This document shows positions 7,803 to 16,978 of a stretch of DNA of 64,000 nucleotides, in pieces (position 1 is the first letter of the stretch; each line of letters starts with the position of its first letter). The notes beneath the pieces were generated by a model that saw only the letters and a program-made list of their open reading frames with translations, was not told the DNA's origin and searched no databases. Both the position numbers and the translations under genes were made by a program. The DNA comes from Streptomyces sp. WM6378 (GTDB lineage Bacteria; Actinomycetota; Actinomycetes; Streptomycetales; Streptomycetaceae). Location: NCBI RefSeq assembly GCF_001279695.1, contig NZ_LGDD01000293.1:1-64000 (forward strand), written 5' to 3'.

Positions 7803-8783
7803 TCACTCGTAGAGTTGGCGCATGGCGCGGGCCGCGTCGGCGAAGCGGTCGCGCAGCGCGGCGGGCTCCAGGACCTCCAACTCCGGCCCCAGTCCGAGCA
7901 GTTGGCCGTACGCGACGTCCTGCGACTCGACCGGCAGCGTGAGCGTCAGCCAGCCGTCCGCGTCCGGGCCCTCCCCCTTCTCCAGGGCCTCGCGCACCGC
8001 ACCGCGGTCACCGGTGGCGTATGGCAGCCGGGCGGCTCCGGCGGGCGAGACCCGTACGACCACCGTCTCGCGGAGCACCGAGCGCGCGAACTCCTCGGCC
8101 CGGGCCTCCCAGAAGCGCGGCAGGTCGAAGTCCTCCTCGCGCACGAAGCGGTCCTCGCCGACCGCGACCGCGGTGCACCGGTCGAGCCGGTACACCCGGA
8201 AGCCGCCGCCCTCGTCGGCCGCCCGGGCGCACAGGTACCAGACGCCCGCCTTCAGGACCAGGCCGTACGGCTCCAGCTCGCGCTCCACCTCCGAGCGGCC
8301 CGGGCGCCGGTAGCCGATCCGGATCCCGCGGTCGTCCCAGACCGCCTCGGCGACGGCGGGCAGCAGTTCGGGGGTCTCGGGCTCCTGCCACCAGCCGGGG
8401 GCGTCCAGGTGGAAGCGCTGGGCGGCGGCGGACGGGGCGTCCTTGAGGGAGGGCAGCAGGGCCGCCGACACCTTCAGACGGGCGGCCGAGGCGGCGTCCT
8501 CAAGGCCCATCTCCCGCAGCGCGCCCGGCACTCCGGACAGGAACAGCACCTCGGCCTCGGAGCGGGCGAGGCCGGTCAGGCGGGTCCGGTACCCGCCGAT
8601 CAGGCGGTACCCGCCGGCCCGGCCCCGGTCCGCGTACACCGGCACCCCGGCCTCGGCCAGCGCCTGCGCGTCCCGGGTCACGGTCCGCTCCGAGACCTCC
8701 AGCTCCCGGGCCAGCTCGGCGGCCGTCATGGCGGGCCGGGCCTGCAGCAGAAGCACCATCTTGATGAGCCGGGCAGCACGCAT
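7803..8783 (-). CDS. YafY/WYL-domain transcriptional regulator
   Basis: The 326-residue protein is an HTH-WYL regulator. The DeoR-like helix-turn-helix occupies about 1-60 (LIKMVLLLQ, then MTAAELARELEVSERTVTRD). It is followed by the GGYRLIGGYRTRLTGL linker and a WYL domain containing ELEPYGLVLKAGVWYLCA and a later RVYRLDR segment, the usual ligand-sensing core. The C-terminal WCX-like part ends LLGLGPELEVLEPAALRDRF. WYL proteins often respond to nucleic acids or nucleotides; its targets are unknown. The ATG at 8783 lacks a clear ribosome-binding site. Confidence 0.85.
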   Translation of the reverse strand: MRAARLIKMVLLLQARPAMTAAELARELEVSERTVTRDAQALAEAGVPVYADRGRAGGYRLIGGYRTRLTGLARSEAEVLFLSGVPGALREMGLEDAASAARLKVSAALLPSLKDAPSAAAQRFHLDAPGWWQEPETPELLPAVAEAVWDDRGIRIGYRRPGRSEVERELEPYGLVLKAGVWYLCARAADEGGGFRVYRLDRCTAVAVGEDRFVREEDFDLPRFWEARAEEFARSVLRETVVVRVSPAGAARLPYATGDRGAVREALEKGEGPDADGWLTLTLPVESQDVAYGQLLGLGPELEVLEPAALRDRFADAARAMRQLYE

Positions 8784-8840
8784 GTGTTCATGATGCCGCG
8801 TGGGGGGGGACTCGGGTTCGCCTTCGGGTGCGGGCCGTCC

Positions 8841-8889
8841 GTGGCTGGTCGCGCAGTTCCCCGCGCCCCTGTAGGGCACCCAGTGCCCG
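8841..8889. repeat. Second copy of the dispersed GTGGCTGGTCGCGCAG repeat
   Basis: Positions 8841-8872 repeat positions 101-132 exactly, and the match continues with only two or three differences through the GGGCACCCAGTGCC end. The copy sits between the WYL regulator and the VOC gene. A diverged partial copy is at 224-256. Being intergenic and multi-copy, it looks like a dispersed repeat of the kind scattered through Streptomyces chromosomes. Confidence 0.7.
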
Positions 8890-8892
8890 CGC

Positions 8893-9666
8893 CTACCGAT
8901 GCGCCTCGTCCAGCGCGATGACCGAGAACACCCCGCCCTGCGGGTCCCGCAGGAGCGAGAACCGGCCCGGCGGGATGGTCGTGGGCGGCACATGGACCTC
9001 GCCCCCCAGCTCCCGCGCCTTCGCCGCGGTGGCGTCGCAGTCCTCGACCTCGACGTACACCATCCAGTGCGGCGGCACCTCCGGCGGGAAGTCCTCGTTC
9101 ATCCGCATCATGCCGCCGAAGCTCTCGCCTTCGAGCGTCCATTCCGTGTACTCGGAGCCGCCGTACGGCTCGGTGTCGCAGCCCCAGCCGAAGACGGTCC
9201 GGTAGAAGGTCTTGGCCTGGTCCGAGTTCCGGGTCAGGAGCTCGAACCAGCACATGCTGTACGGCTTGTCGGCCACCCCGAAACCATTGTGCTCCTTGGG
9301 CTGCCAGACGCCGAAGACCGCGCCCTCGGGGTCGGTGAACACCGCGAGCCGGCCCGACTCGAAGACGTCCATGGGACCGGCCACGATCGAGCCGCCGTTG
9401 GCCGTCACCGCCGCGGCCGTCGCATCGGCCGAGTCGACCTGGTAGTAGGCCAGCCAGGCCACCGGCTGCCCCGGCGCCATGCAGGGCCCGTACCCGCCGA
9501 CGTACTGGTCGCCGAGGAGGAACATCCCGTAGCCGCCCGCCTCCTCCATCGGCACGTCCGCGCCCCGCCAGCCGAAGAGCCCGCCGTAGAAGGCCTTGGC
9601 GGCGGCCACGTCGGTCGTCGACAGGTCGGCCCAGGCGGGCGCGGACGGGCGGTTGTAGATCTTCAT
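8893..9666 (-). CDS. Two-domain VOC (glyoxalase/bleomycin-resistance-like) protein
   Basis: The 257-residue product contains two tandem VOC domains. The first, about 5-120, includes DVAAAKAFYGGLFGW. The second, about 130-255, includes NSDQAKTFYRTVFGW. Each ends with a strand such as FTDPEGAVFGVWQ or LRDPQGGVFSVI that normally carries a metal-binding residue. Such Streptomyces proteins are generally annotated as glyoxalases or hydroxylases without known substrate. The ATG at 9666 was chosen because GGGAG lies six bases upstream. An ATG 14 codons earlier is possible but overlaps the hairpin behind aceE. Confidence 0.82.
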   Translation of the reverse strand: MKIYNRPSAPAWADLSTTDVAAAKAFYGGLFGWRGADVPMEEAGGYGMFLLGDQYVGGYGPCMAPGQPVAWLAYYQVDSADATAAAVTANGGSIVAGPMDVFESGRLAVFTDPEGAVFGVWQPKEHNGFGVADKPYSMCWFELLTRNSDQAKTFYRTVFGWGCDTEPYGGSEYTEWTLEGESFGGMMRMNEDFPPEVPPHWMVYVEVEDCDATAAKARELGGEVHVPPTTIPPGRFSLLRDPQGGVFSVIALDEAHR

Positions 9667-9708
9667 GCGGTGCTCCCGGAACGGTGGCGCCCCCGGTCGA
9701 CCATTCAC

Positions 9709-9751
9709 GCACGCGTGCCCCGCCCCGGCAATCGGGACGGGGCACGCGTGC
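9709..9751 (-). terminator. Hairpin downstream of aceE
   Basis: GCACGCGTGCCCCG (9709-9722) and CGGGGCACGCGTGC (9738-9751) are perfect 14-bp arms. The hairpin begins 14 bp past the aceE stop and lies just upstream of the VOC gene, so it probably ends aceE transcription. No U-tract follows, as is usual in this group. Confidence 0.7.
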
Positions 9752-9765
9752 CTGCCGGATGAGGC

Positions 9766-12462
9766 CTACAGGCCGTAGCGCTCGCGCGCTTCCTTCACGG
9801 CCGTGACCGGGACCTCGCCGCGCTTGGCGAGCTGGGCCAGGGCCGCGACGACGATCGACTGGGCGTCGACGCCGAAGTGGCGGCGGGCCGCCTCGCGGGT
9901 GTCGGAGAGGCCGAAGCCGTCCGCGCCGAGCGAGGAGTAGTCCTGCTCGATCCACTGCGCGATCTGGTCCGGGACCTGGCGCATGTAGTCGGACACCGCG
10001 AGGACGGGGGAGTCCACGCCCTCAAGTGCCTTGCGGATGAAGGGAGTTCGCTCCTCGCCGCGCAGCAGGGCGGCGTCCGCCTCAAGGGCGTCACGGCGCA
10101 GCTCGGTCCAGGAGGTGGCGGACCACACGTCGGCGGCCACGCCCCACTCCTCGGCGAGCAGCTTCTGCGCTTCGAGCGTCCAGTGGATCGCCGTGCCGGA
10201 GCCCAGGAGCTGGATGCGGGAGGCGTTGACCGGGACGGTCAGCCCGGCCGTCTCCGCCGTGTTGAAGCGGTACAGGCCCTTGACGATGCCCTCGTCGATG
10301 CCCGCGGGCTTCGCCGGCTGCGGCATCGGCTCGTTGTAGACCGTCAGGTAGTAGAAGACGTCTCGGTCCTCGCCCGGGGCGGCCTCGCCGTACATGCGGC
10401 GCAGACCGTCCTTGACGATGGCCGCGACCTCGTAGGCGAAGGCCGGGTCGTACGACATCGCCGCCGGGTTGGTGGCCGCGATCACCGGGGAGTGGCCGTC
10501 GGCGTGCTGGAGGCCCTCACCGGTCAGCGTGGTGCGGCCGGCGGTGGCGCCCACCAGGAAGCCGCGGCCGAGCTGGTCGCCGAGCTGCCACATCTGGTCG
10601 GCCGTGCGCTGCCAGCCGAACATCGAGTAGAAGATGTAGAACGGGATCATCGCTTCGCCGTGCGTGGCGTACGCGGACGACGCGGCGATGAAGTCGGCCA
10701 TCGAGCCGGCCTCGGTGATGCCCTCGTTGAGGATCTGGCCGTCCTTGGCCTCGCGGTAGTACATCAGCTGGTCGCGGTCGACCGGCTCGTACGTCTGGCC
10801 CTTGGGTGAGTAGATGCCGAGCGAGGGGAACAGCGACTCCATGCCGAAGGTGCGGGCCTCGTCCGGGACGATCGGGACCCAGCGCTTGCCGGTCGTCTTG
10901 TCGCGGATCAGGTCCTTCATCAGCCGGACGAACGCCATGGTGGTGGCCATGGACTGCTGGCCGGAGCCCTTGTCGAAGGCCGCGAACGACTTGTCGGCCG
11001 GGGCCGGCAGCGGGGCGATCGCGTGGCTGCGGCGGGCCGGGGCCGGGCCGCCGAGCGCCGCGCGGCGCTCCTGGAGGTAGCGGACCTCGGGGGAGTCGGC
11101 GCCCGGGTGGCCGTAGGGAACGACACCGTCGACGAACTGGGCGTCGGAGATGGGGAGTTCAAGAAGGTCACGCATGTTCTTGAACTCGTCGTTCGTGAGC
11201 TTCTTCATCTGGTGGTTCGCGTTCTTGGACGCGAAGCCGTCACCGAGGGTGAAGCCCTTGACGGTCTGCGCCAGGATCACGGTCGGCGCGCCCTTGTGGG
11301 ACAGGGCGGCCTTGTAGGCGGCGTACACCTTGCGCGGCTCGTGGCCACCGCGCGACAGGTGGAAGCACTCCAGGATCTTGTCGTCCGAGAGCAGCTTCGC
11401 CATCTCGACGAGCGCCGGGTCCTTGCCGAAGAAGTCCTCGCGGATGTAGGCCGCGTCACGCGTCTGGTACGTCTGCACCTGGGCGTCGGGAACCTCGCGC
11501 AGGCGGCGGACCAGGGCGCCGGTGGTGTCGAGCTGGAAGAGCTCGTCCCAGGCGCCGCCCCACAGCGACTTCACGACGTTCCAGCCGGCGCCGCGGAACT
11601 GGGCCTCCAGCTCCTGAACGATCTTGAAGTTGGCGCGGACCGGGCCGTCGAGGCGCTGCAGGTTGCAGTTGATGACGAAGGTCAGGTTGTCCAGGCCCTC
11701 GCGGCTCGCGAGCGCGAGGGCCGCCGTCGACTCGGGCTCGTCCATCTCGCCGTCACCGAGGAACGCCCACACGTGGGAGTTCGAGACGTCCTTGATGTTC
11801 CGGTTGGTGAGGTACCGGTTGAAGCGCGCCTGGTAGATGGCGGAGAGCGGACCGAGTCCCATGGAGACGGTCGGGAACTCCCACAGCCAGGGCAGGCGGC
11901 GCGGGTGCGGGTAGGAGGGCAGGCCGTCGCCCGCGGACTCCTGGCGGAACTTGTCGAGGTGCGCCTCGGTGAGGCGGCCGTCGAGGAAGGCGCGGGCGTA
12001 GATGCCGGGCGAGGCGTGGCCCTGGATGTAGAGCTGGTCGCCGGAGCCGTCGCCCTCCTTGCCGCGGAAGAAGTGGTTGAAGCCGGTCTCGTACAGCCAG
12101 GCCGCGGACGCGAAGGTCGCGATGTGGCCGCCGACGCCGTACTTCGAGCCGCGGGTCACCATGGCGGCCGCGTTCCAGCGGTTCCACGCGGTGATCCGGC
12201 GCTCCATCTCCTCGTCGCCGTCGATGGCGGGCTCGGAGGAGGAGGGGATGGTGTTGACGTAGTCCGTCTCCAGCAGCTTGGGCAGGGCCAGGCCCGCCCC
12301 TTCGGCGTGCTGCAGCGTGCGGCGCATCAGATACGCGGCCCGGTGCGGGCCGGCGGCCTTGGCGACGGCATCGAGGGAGGCCGCCCATTCGGCGGTCTCC
12401 TCGGTGTCACGGTCCGGGAGCTGGTCGAGCTCGCTCGGAAACTTGGCTACGGGGTCGATCAT
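9766..12462 (-). CDS. aceE: Pyruvate dehydrogenase E1 component (homodimeric type)
   Basis: At 898 residues this matches the single-chain homodimeric E1 of E. coli-type and actinobacterial complexes. It decarboxylates pyruvate with thiamine diphosphate and passes acetyl groups to a lipoyl E2. The ThDP-binding motif GDGEMDEPES followed by NLTFVINCNLQRLDG is clear. Other hallmarks are GFNHFFRG, the HLSRGGHEPRKVY segment and a transketolase-like C-terminal domain. The ATG at 12462 follows GGAAGG. It is a monocistronic minus-strand gene, bounded by a hairpin downstream and an operator-like palindrome overlapping a predicted promoter upstream. sucB-type E2 and lpd (E3) lie nearby. Confidence 0.96.
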   Translation of the reverse strand: MIDPVAKFPSELDQLPDRDTEETAEWAASLDAVAKAAGPHRAAYLMRRTLQHAEGAGLALPKLLETDYVNTIPSSSEPAIDGDEEMERRITAWNRWNAAAMVTRGSKYGVGGHIATFASAAWLYETGFNHFFRGKEGDGSGDQLYIQGHASPGIYARAFLDGRLTEAHLDKFRQESAGDGLPSYPHPRRLPWLWEFPTVSMGLGPLSAIYQARFNRYLTNRNIKDVSNSHVWAFLGDGEMDEPESTAALALASREGLDNLTFVINCNLQRLDGPVRANFKIVQELEAQFRGAGWNVVKSLWGGAWDELFQLDTTGALVRRLREVPDAQVQTYQTRDAAYIREDFFGKDPALVEMAKLLSDDKILECFHLSRGGHEPRKVYAAYKAALSHKGAPTVILAQTVKGFTLGDGFASKNANHQMKKLTNDEFKNMRDLLELPISDAQFVDGVVPYGHPGADSPEVRYLQERRAALGGPAPARRSHAIAPLPAPADKSFAAFDKGSGQQSMATTMAFVRLMKDLIRDKTTGKRWVPIVPDEARTFGMESLFPSLGIYSPKGQTYEPVDRDQLMYYREAKDGQILNEGITEAGSMADFIAASSAYATHGEAMIPFYIFYSMFGWQRTADQMWQLGDQLGRGFLVGATAGRTTLTGEGLQHADGHSPVIAATNPAAMSYDPAFAYEVAAIVKDGLRRMYGEAAPGEDRDVFYYLTVYNEPMPQPAKPAGIDEGIVKGLYRFNTAETAGLTVPVNASRIQLLGSGTAIHWTLEAQKLLAEEWGVAADVWSATSWTELRRDALEADAALLRGEERTPFIRKALEGVDSPVLAVSDYMRQVPDQIAQWIEQDYSSLGADGFGLSDTREAARRHFGVDAQSIVVAALAQLAKRGEVPVTAVKEARERYGL

Positions 12463-12550
12463 GATCGCCGCCTTCCGGACAGGAGGGGGGTGGAGAAAAG
12501 GGGGCCTTTGTCTGGCAGGACGGGGCCTTGGACCGGTGAGTCCGCCGTCG

Positions 12551-12580
12551 ACTGTAAGCCGCCGATCGATGATCGATCAA
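12551..12580 (-). promoter_or_regulatory. aceE promoter overlapped by a 15-bp palindrome
   Basis: Read on the minus strand, TTGATC (12580-12575) and TACAGT (12556-12551) form a -35/-10 pair with an 18-bp spacer, 89 bp upstream of the aceE start. GATCGAT-G-ATCGATC (12564-12578), a perfect palindrome of two 7-bp arms, overlaps the -35 box and the spacer. A regulator bound here would block RNA polymerase. The FCD-type GntR protein encoded just upstream is the obvious candidate. Confidence 0.6.
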
Positions 12581-12689
12581 AGTGCGGAGCCAAAAACTTC
12601 TTCGAATCGCGAAAGTCGGCACAGGGTGCCGCGAAAATGGGCACCGGGTGCCTTGCTTTTGAAGGAGTCCCGGTCCCCTGCCGTGCAGG

Positions 12690-13316
12690 TCAGGCGCTAC
12701 GCGGCGCGCACCCCAGGACATGGGCCTTCACCAGCGCCCCGATGGCCGGATCCCGCCGCCGGAACGCGGCGACCAGGTCCTCGTGCTCCTCGGCGTAGGA
12801 CTTCTGGACGGTGCCGAGCCAGCGGATGGACAGCGCCGTGAACACCTCGATTCCGAGGCCTTCCCATGTGTGCAACAGCACACTGTTGTCGGCCGCCCGC
12901 ACCAGCTCCCGGTGGAATCCGACGGTGTGTCGCACCTGCGCGGTGCCGTCGGCCGCCCGGTCCGCCTCGTACAGCGCGGCCACGTGCGGCTCAAGGGTCG
13001 AGCAGTCCTCGGCGAGCCGCTCGGCCGCCAGCTCGGCCGCGATCTGCTCCAGACCGGCCCGCACCGGGTAGCTCTCCTCCAGGTCGGCCGCGGTCAGGTT
13101 CCGCACCCGTACGCCCTTGTTGGGCGCCGACTCGATGAGGCGCAGGCTCTCCAGCTCCCGCAGCGCCTCGCGCACCGGCGTCTGGCTGACCTGCAGCTCC
13201 ACCGCGATGCGCCGCTCCACGATCCGCTCACCTGGCTTCCAGCGCCCGCTGACGATCCCCTCCACGATGTGCTCGCGGATCTGCTCGCGCAGCGAGTGGA
13301 CGACGGGCACGGTCAT
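12690..13316 (-). CDS. GntR family regulator, FCD/FadR subfamily (PdhR-like candidate)
   Basis: The 208-residue protein has a GntR winged helix at about 5-70 (LREQIREHIVEGIVSGRWKP, then VSQTPVREALRELESLRLI). A helical FCD domain follows, with likely metal-ligand residues in DLEESYPVRAGLE and HRELVRAADN. GGAGGAG seven bases before the ATG at 13316 fixes the start. It is transcribed toward aceE from 227 bp upstream, in the same place where PdhR-type regulators sit in other bacteria. An operator-like palindrome lies between. Control of aceE by pyruvate or another organic acid is inference. Confidence 0.8.
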   Translation of the reverse strand: MTVPVVHSLREQIREHIVEGIVSGRWKPGERIVERRIAVELQVSQTPVREALRELESLRLIESAPNKGVRVRNLTAADLEESYPVRAGLEQIAAELAAERLAEDCSTLEPHVAALYEADRAADGTAQVRHTVGFHRELVRAADNSVLLHTWEGLGIEVFTALSIRWLGTVQKSYAEEHEDLVAAFRRRDPAIGALVKAHVLGCAPRSA

Positions 13317-13354
13317 GAGGGCTCCTCCAAGGGGGCGGTGACCCCCAAACAATA

Positions 13355-13398
13355 CGGCCGCGCCCCCGTCCGGAAGTGTCCGAACGGGGGCGCGGCCG
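13355..13398 (-). terminator. Long hairpin downstream of sucB
   Basis: CGGCCGCGCCCCCGT (13355-13369) and ACGGGGGCGCGGCCG (13384-13398) are perfect 15-bp arms. The loop can extend pairing through CGGA/TCCG with one mismatch. It lies 47 bp past the sucB stop and just before the GntR gene, so it most likely ends the lpd-sucB unit. Confidence 0.75.
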
Positions 13399-13444
13399 CT
13401 GGTGAGACGAGTCTTACAACCGCCCCACGGTGCCTCTGGGAGCC

Positions 13445-15202
13445 TTACAGGCCGAGCTCGACCTCGAACTCGCCGGCCTCCAGGATCGCCTTGACGGCGG
13501 TCAGGTAGCGGGCCGCGTCGGCGCCGTCCACCAGACGGTGGTCGTAGGAGAGCGACAGGTACGTCATGTCGCGGACGCCGATGACGGTGCCCTCGGCGGT
13601 CTCGATGACCGCCGGACGCTTGACGGTGGCGCCGATGCCCAGGATGGCGACCTGGTTCGGCGGCACGATGACCGTGTCGAACAGCGCACCGCGCGAGCCG
13701 GTGTTGCTGATGGTGAAGGTCGCGCCGGACAGCTCGTCCGGGGTGATCTTGTTGGCGCGGACCTTGCCGGCCAGGTCGGCCGTGGCCTTGGAGATGCCGG
13801 CGATGTTCAGGTCGCCCGCACCCTTGATGACCGGGGTCATCAGACCCTTCTCGGAGTCGACGGCGATGCCGATGTTCTCCGAGTCGAAGTACGTGATGGT
13901 GCCCTCGTCCTCGTTGATCCGGGCGTTGATGACCGGGTGGGCCTTCAGCGCCTGGGCCGCCGCCTTCACGAAGAACGGCATCGGGGACAGCTTGACGCCC
14001 TCACGGGCGGCGAAGGAGTCCTTCGCCTGGCCGCGCAGCTTCATCAGCTTGGTGATGTCGACCTCGACGACCGAGGTCAGCTGGGCCTGCGAGTGCAGGG
14101 CCTTCATCATGTTGTCGCCGATGACCTTGCGCATGCGGGTCATCTTGACCGTCTGGCCGCGCAGCGGGGACGCCTCGACGGACGGGGCGGCCTTCTTCGC
14201 GGCGGGAGCGGCGGCCGGGGCGGGAGCCTTGGCGGCCTCCGCGGCGGCGATGACGTCCTGCTTGCGGATGCGGCCGCCGACGCCGGTGCCCTTGACCGCG
14301 CCCAGGTCCACACCGGACTCGGAGGCGAGCTTGCGGACCAGCGGCGTGACGTACGCACCGTCGTCACCGGAGGTGGCGGCGGGAGCCGGAGCCGGGGTGA
14401 CCGGAGCCGGGGTGACCGGAGCCGGAGCCGGAGCCGGGGCGGCCACGGGAGCCGGAGCGGCGGGCGCGGCCGGAGCCGGGGCGGCCGGAGCAGCCACGGG
14501 GGCCGGAGCCGGAGCCGGGGCGGGCGCCGGAGTGGCGGCCGGGGCCGGAGCCGCCGGAGCCGGGGCGGCGGCCGGAGCAGCGCCCGGGGCACCGATGACG
14601 GCGAGCTTGGCGCCGACCTCGGCGGTCTCGTCCTCGGCGACCACGATCTCCAGGAGCACACCGGCGACCGGGGCGGGGATCTCGGTGTCGACCTTGTCGG
14701 TGGAGACCTCAAGGAGCGGCTCGTCCTCGGCCACCTCCTCGCCGACCTCCTTGAGCCAGCGCGTGACGGTGCCCTCGGTCACGCTCTCGCCGAGCGCGGG
14801 GAGGACGACGTCGGTGCCGGAGGCGCCACCGGCGGCCGGGGCGGCCGGAGCAGCGGCGGCCGGAGCCGGAGCGGCGGGGGCCTCGGCGACCGGAGCGGCC
14901 GGGGCGGGGGCGGCGACCGGCTCGGCGGCCGCAGCGGGCTGGGCGGCGGCAGCGGGCGCGCCCGTGCCGTCGTCGATGATGGCGAGCTCGGCGCCGACCT
15001 CGACGGTCTCGTCCTCGGCCACCTTGATGGAGGCCAGGATGCCGGAGGCGGGGGCGGGGATCTCGGTGTCGACCTTGTCGGTCGAGACTTCGAGCAGCGG
15101 CTCGTCGGCCTCGACGCGCTCGCCCTCGGCCTTCAGCCAGCGGGTGACGGTGCCCTCGGTGACGCTCTCGCCGAGCGCCGGAAGGGTTACGGAAACCGAC
15201 AT
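13445..15202 (-). CDS. sucB: 2-oxo acid dehydrogenase E2 (dihydrolipoamide succinyl/acetyltransferase), two lipoyl domains
   Basis: The 585-residue E2 has two lipoyl domains with lipoylated lysines K43 and K170 (both in TDKVD) and long Ala-Pro linkers. A peripheral-subunit-binding domain follows (about 297-337: [17 protein letters not shown], then [13 protein letters not shown]). The catalytic domain ends [13 protein letters not shown] with the active-site histidine near 555. Relatives are called SucB but serve both pyruvate and 2-oxoglutarate complexes in actinobacteria, so the acyl specificity is not settled by sequence. AAGGAG lies upstream of the ATG at 15202. lpd is directly upstream (54 bp), forming an E3-E2 operon. 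Confidence 0.93.
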   Translation of the reverse strand: MSVSVTLPALGESVTEGTVTRWLKAEGERVEADEPLLEVSTDKVDTEIPAPASGILASIKVAEDETVEVGAELAIIDDGTGAPAAAAQPAAAAEPVAAPAPAAPVAEAPAAPAPAAAAPAAPAAGGASGTDVVLPALGESVTEGTVTRWLKEVGEEVAEDEPLLEVSTDKVDTEIPAPVAGVLLEIVVAEDETAEVGAKLAVIGAPGAAPAAAPAPAAPAPAATPAPAPAPAPAPVAAPAAPAPAAPAAPAPVAAPAPAPAPVTPAPVTPAPAPAATSGDDGAYVTPLVRKLASESGVDLGAVKGTGVGGRIRKQDVIAAAEAAKAPAPAAAPAAKKAAPSVEASPLRGQTVKMTRMRKVIGDNMMKALHSQAQLTSVVEVDITKLMKLRGQAKDSFAAREGVKLSPMPFFVKAAAQALKAHPVINARINEDEGTITYFDSENIGIAVDSEKGLMTPVIKGAGDLNIAGISKATADLAGKVRANKITPDELSGATFTISNTGSRGALFDTVIVPPNQVAILGIGATVKRPAVIETAEGTVIGVRDMTYLSLSYDHRLVDGADAARYLTAVKAILEAGEFEVELGL

Positions 15203-15256
15203 GGTTTCGGTTGCTCCTTACGAATTGCGGAAGTGGTCGTCGCGCCCGAGGGGCTG

Positions 15257-16645
15257 TTAGTCGTGGGAGTGCAGCGGCTTGCCGGCCAGCGCCAGGTGGG
15301 CCTCGCCGAGCGCCTCGTTCTGCGTCGGGTGCGCGTGGATGAGCTGCGCGACCTCGGCAGGCAGGGCCTCCCAGTTGTAGATCAGCTGGGCTTCGCCGAC
15401 CTGCTCGCCCATACGGTCACCGACCATGTGGACGCCGACCACGGCGCCGTCCTTGACCTGGACGAGCTTGATCTCGCCCGCGGTCTTGAGGATCTTGCTC
15501 TTGCCGTTGCCCGCGAGGTTGTACTTCAGAGCGACGACCTTGTCCGCACCGTAGATCTCCTTGGCCTTGGCCTCGGTGATGCCCACGGAGGCGACCTCGG
15601 GGTGGCAGTACGTCACCCGGGGCACGCCGTCGTAGTCGATCGGGACGGTCTTGAGACCGGCCAGACGCTCCGCCACCAGGATGCCCTCGGCGAAGCCGAC
15701 GTGCGCGAGCTGGAGCGTCGGGACCAGGTCACCGACGGCGGAGATGGTGGGCACGTTGGTGCGCATGTACTCGTCGACCAGGACGTAGCCGCGGTCCATC
15801 GCGACGCCCTGCTCCTCGTAGCCGAGGCCCTGGGAGACCGGGCCGCGGCCGATGGCGACGAGGAGGACCTCGGCCTCGAACTCCTTGCCGTCGGCCAGCG
15901 TGACCTTCACACCGTTGGCGGTGTACTCGGCCTTCTGGAAGAAGGTGCCCAGGTTGAACTTGATGCCGCGCTTGCGGAACGCGCGCTCCAGGATCTTCGA
16001 GCTGTTCTCGTCCTCGACCGGCACGAGGTGCTTGAGGCCCTCGATGACCGTGACGTCGGTGCCGAAGGACTTCCACGCCGAGGCGAACTCGACGCCGATG
16101 ACGCCGCCGCCCAGGATGATCGCGGACTGCGGGACGCGGTCCAGGGTCAGCGCGTGGTCGGAGGAGATGATGCGGTTGCCGTCGATCTCCAGGCCCGGCA
16201 GCGACTTCGGCACGGAGCCGGTCGCGAGCAGGACGTGGCGGCCCTGGATGCGCTGGCCGTTGACGTCCACGGAGGTCGGGGAGGACAGGCGGCCCTCGCC
16301 CTCGATGTAGGTCACCTTGCGGGAGGCGACCAGGCCCTGCAGACCCTTGTACAGGCCCGAGATGACCTCGTCCTTGTACGCGTGGACCGCGTTGATGTCG
16401 ATGCCCTCGAAGGTCGCCTTGACGCCGAACTGGCCGGCCTCGCGCGCCTGGTCGGCGATCTCGCCGGCGTGCAGCAGGGCCTTCGTGGGGATGCAGCCGT
16501 TGTGCAGGCAGGTGCCGCCGAGCTTGTTCTTCTCGATCAGTGCGACGTCCAGGCCCAGCTGCGCTCCGCGCAGGGCCGCGGCGTAGCCGCCACTGCCACC
16601 GCCGAGGATCACTAGGTCGAAAACGGTGCTGGCGTCGTTCGCCAC
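15257..16645 (-). CDS. lpd: Dihydrolipoamide dehydrogenase (E3)
   Basis: The 462-residue flavoprotein reoxidises dihydrolipoyl groups of the 2-oxo acid dehydrogenase complexes using NAD+. Visible features are the FAD loop LGGGSGGYAAAL (14-25), the redox-active disulfide CLHNGC (C46 and C51), and an NAD-binding loop (ILGGGVIGVEFA). The C-terminal HAHPTQNEAL carries the catalytic His-Glu pair. The start is the GTG at 16645, preceded by GGAGG at seven bases; a longer open frame continues upstream but has no site. It is the first gene of the lpd-sucB unit. Confidence 0.95.
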   Translation of the reverse strand: MANDASTVFDLVILGGGSGGYAAALRGAQLGLDVALIEKNKLGGTCLHNGCIPTKALLHAGEIADQAREAGQFGVKATFEGIDINAVHAYKDEVISGLYKGLQGLVASRKVTYIEGEGRLSSPTSVDVNGQRIQGRHVLLATGSVPKSLPGLEIDGNRIISSDHALTLDRVPQSAIILGGGVIGVEFASAWKSFGTDVTVIEGLKHLVPVEDENSSKILERAFRKRGIKFNLGTFFQKAEYTANGVKVTLADGKEFEAEVLLVAIGRGPVSQGLGYEEQGVAMDRGYVLVDEYMRTNVPTISAVGDLVPTLQLAHVGFAEGILVAERLAGLKTVPIDYDGVPRVTYCHPEVASVGITEAKAKEIYGADKVVALKYNLAGNGKSKILKTAGEIKLVQVKDGAVVGVHMVGDRMGEQVGEAQLIYNWEALPAEVAQLIHAHPTQNEALGEAHLALAGKPLHSHD

Positions 16646-16978
16646 GTCACGTCCTCCATGCATGTGCGCCGGGCGCGGTCGTCGATGACCGGCGGCGGCT
16701 GGTGTTCGGCCGCTTGTCTTCGGCCCTGTGGTGGGGGCCCTGTCCTGCCGAGAACCCATCTTCGCACTTGTTGACGGAAGGCGGGACGCGGGGCCGGGGT
16801 CTGAGACGCCCGATCGTCGGACTCGGCGCTTCTCAGGGGTGACTCCACCGCATCGCGGCGGCGTACGGATTTCATCGACAGCGAAATCCGGCCGAAGCGT
16901 GACGGTACGGAGCGTGAACACGGGCGGCCCCGGGATCCATACCCGGGGCCGCGCCGTGCGTCGGCTGTGCGCGGGCTG
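16646..16978. other. Intergenic region between pepA and lpd
   Basis: This 333-bp gap lies between the end of pepA and the lpd start, both on the minus strand. It holds the pepA hairpin at its pepA end and presumably the lpd promoter. I found no convincing -35/-10 pair, no small gene with a ribosome-binding site and no known riboswitch. Confidence 0.5.
16924..16952 (-). terminator. Hairpin downstream of pepA
   Basis: GCGGCCCCGGG (16924-16934) and CCCGGGGCCGC (16942-16952) are perfect 11-bp arms around a 7-base loop. The hairpin starts 26 bp past the pepA stop codon on the minus strand. Confidence 0.75.

Noticed and set aside
12463..12689. A small gene in the aceE upstream region (minus-strand open frame 12459-12644)
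   Set aside because: It overlaps the predicted promoter and operator, has no ribosome-binding site and lacks normal codon bias.
13430..16615. A 1061-codon plus-strand open frame opposite sucB and lpd
   Set aside because: It is antisense to two genes with clear protein motifs, is made of Arg/Gly/Val/Asp-rich low-complexity sequence and has no family signature. Such frames are normal shadows of high third-position GC.
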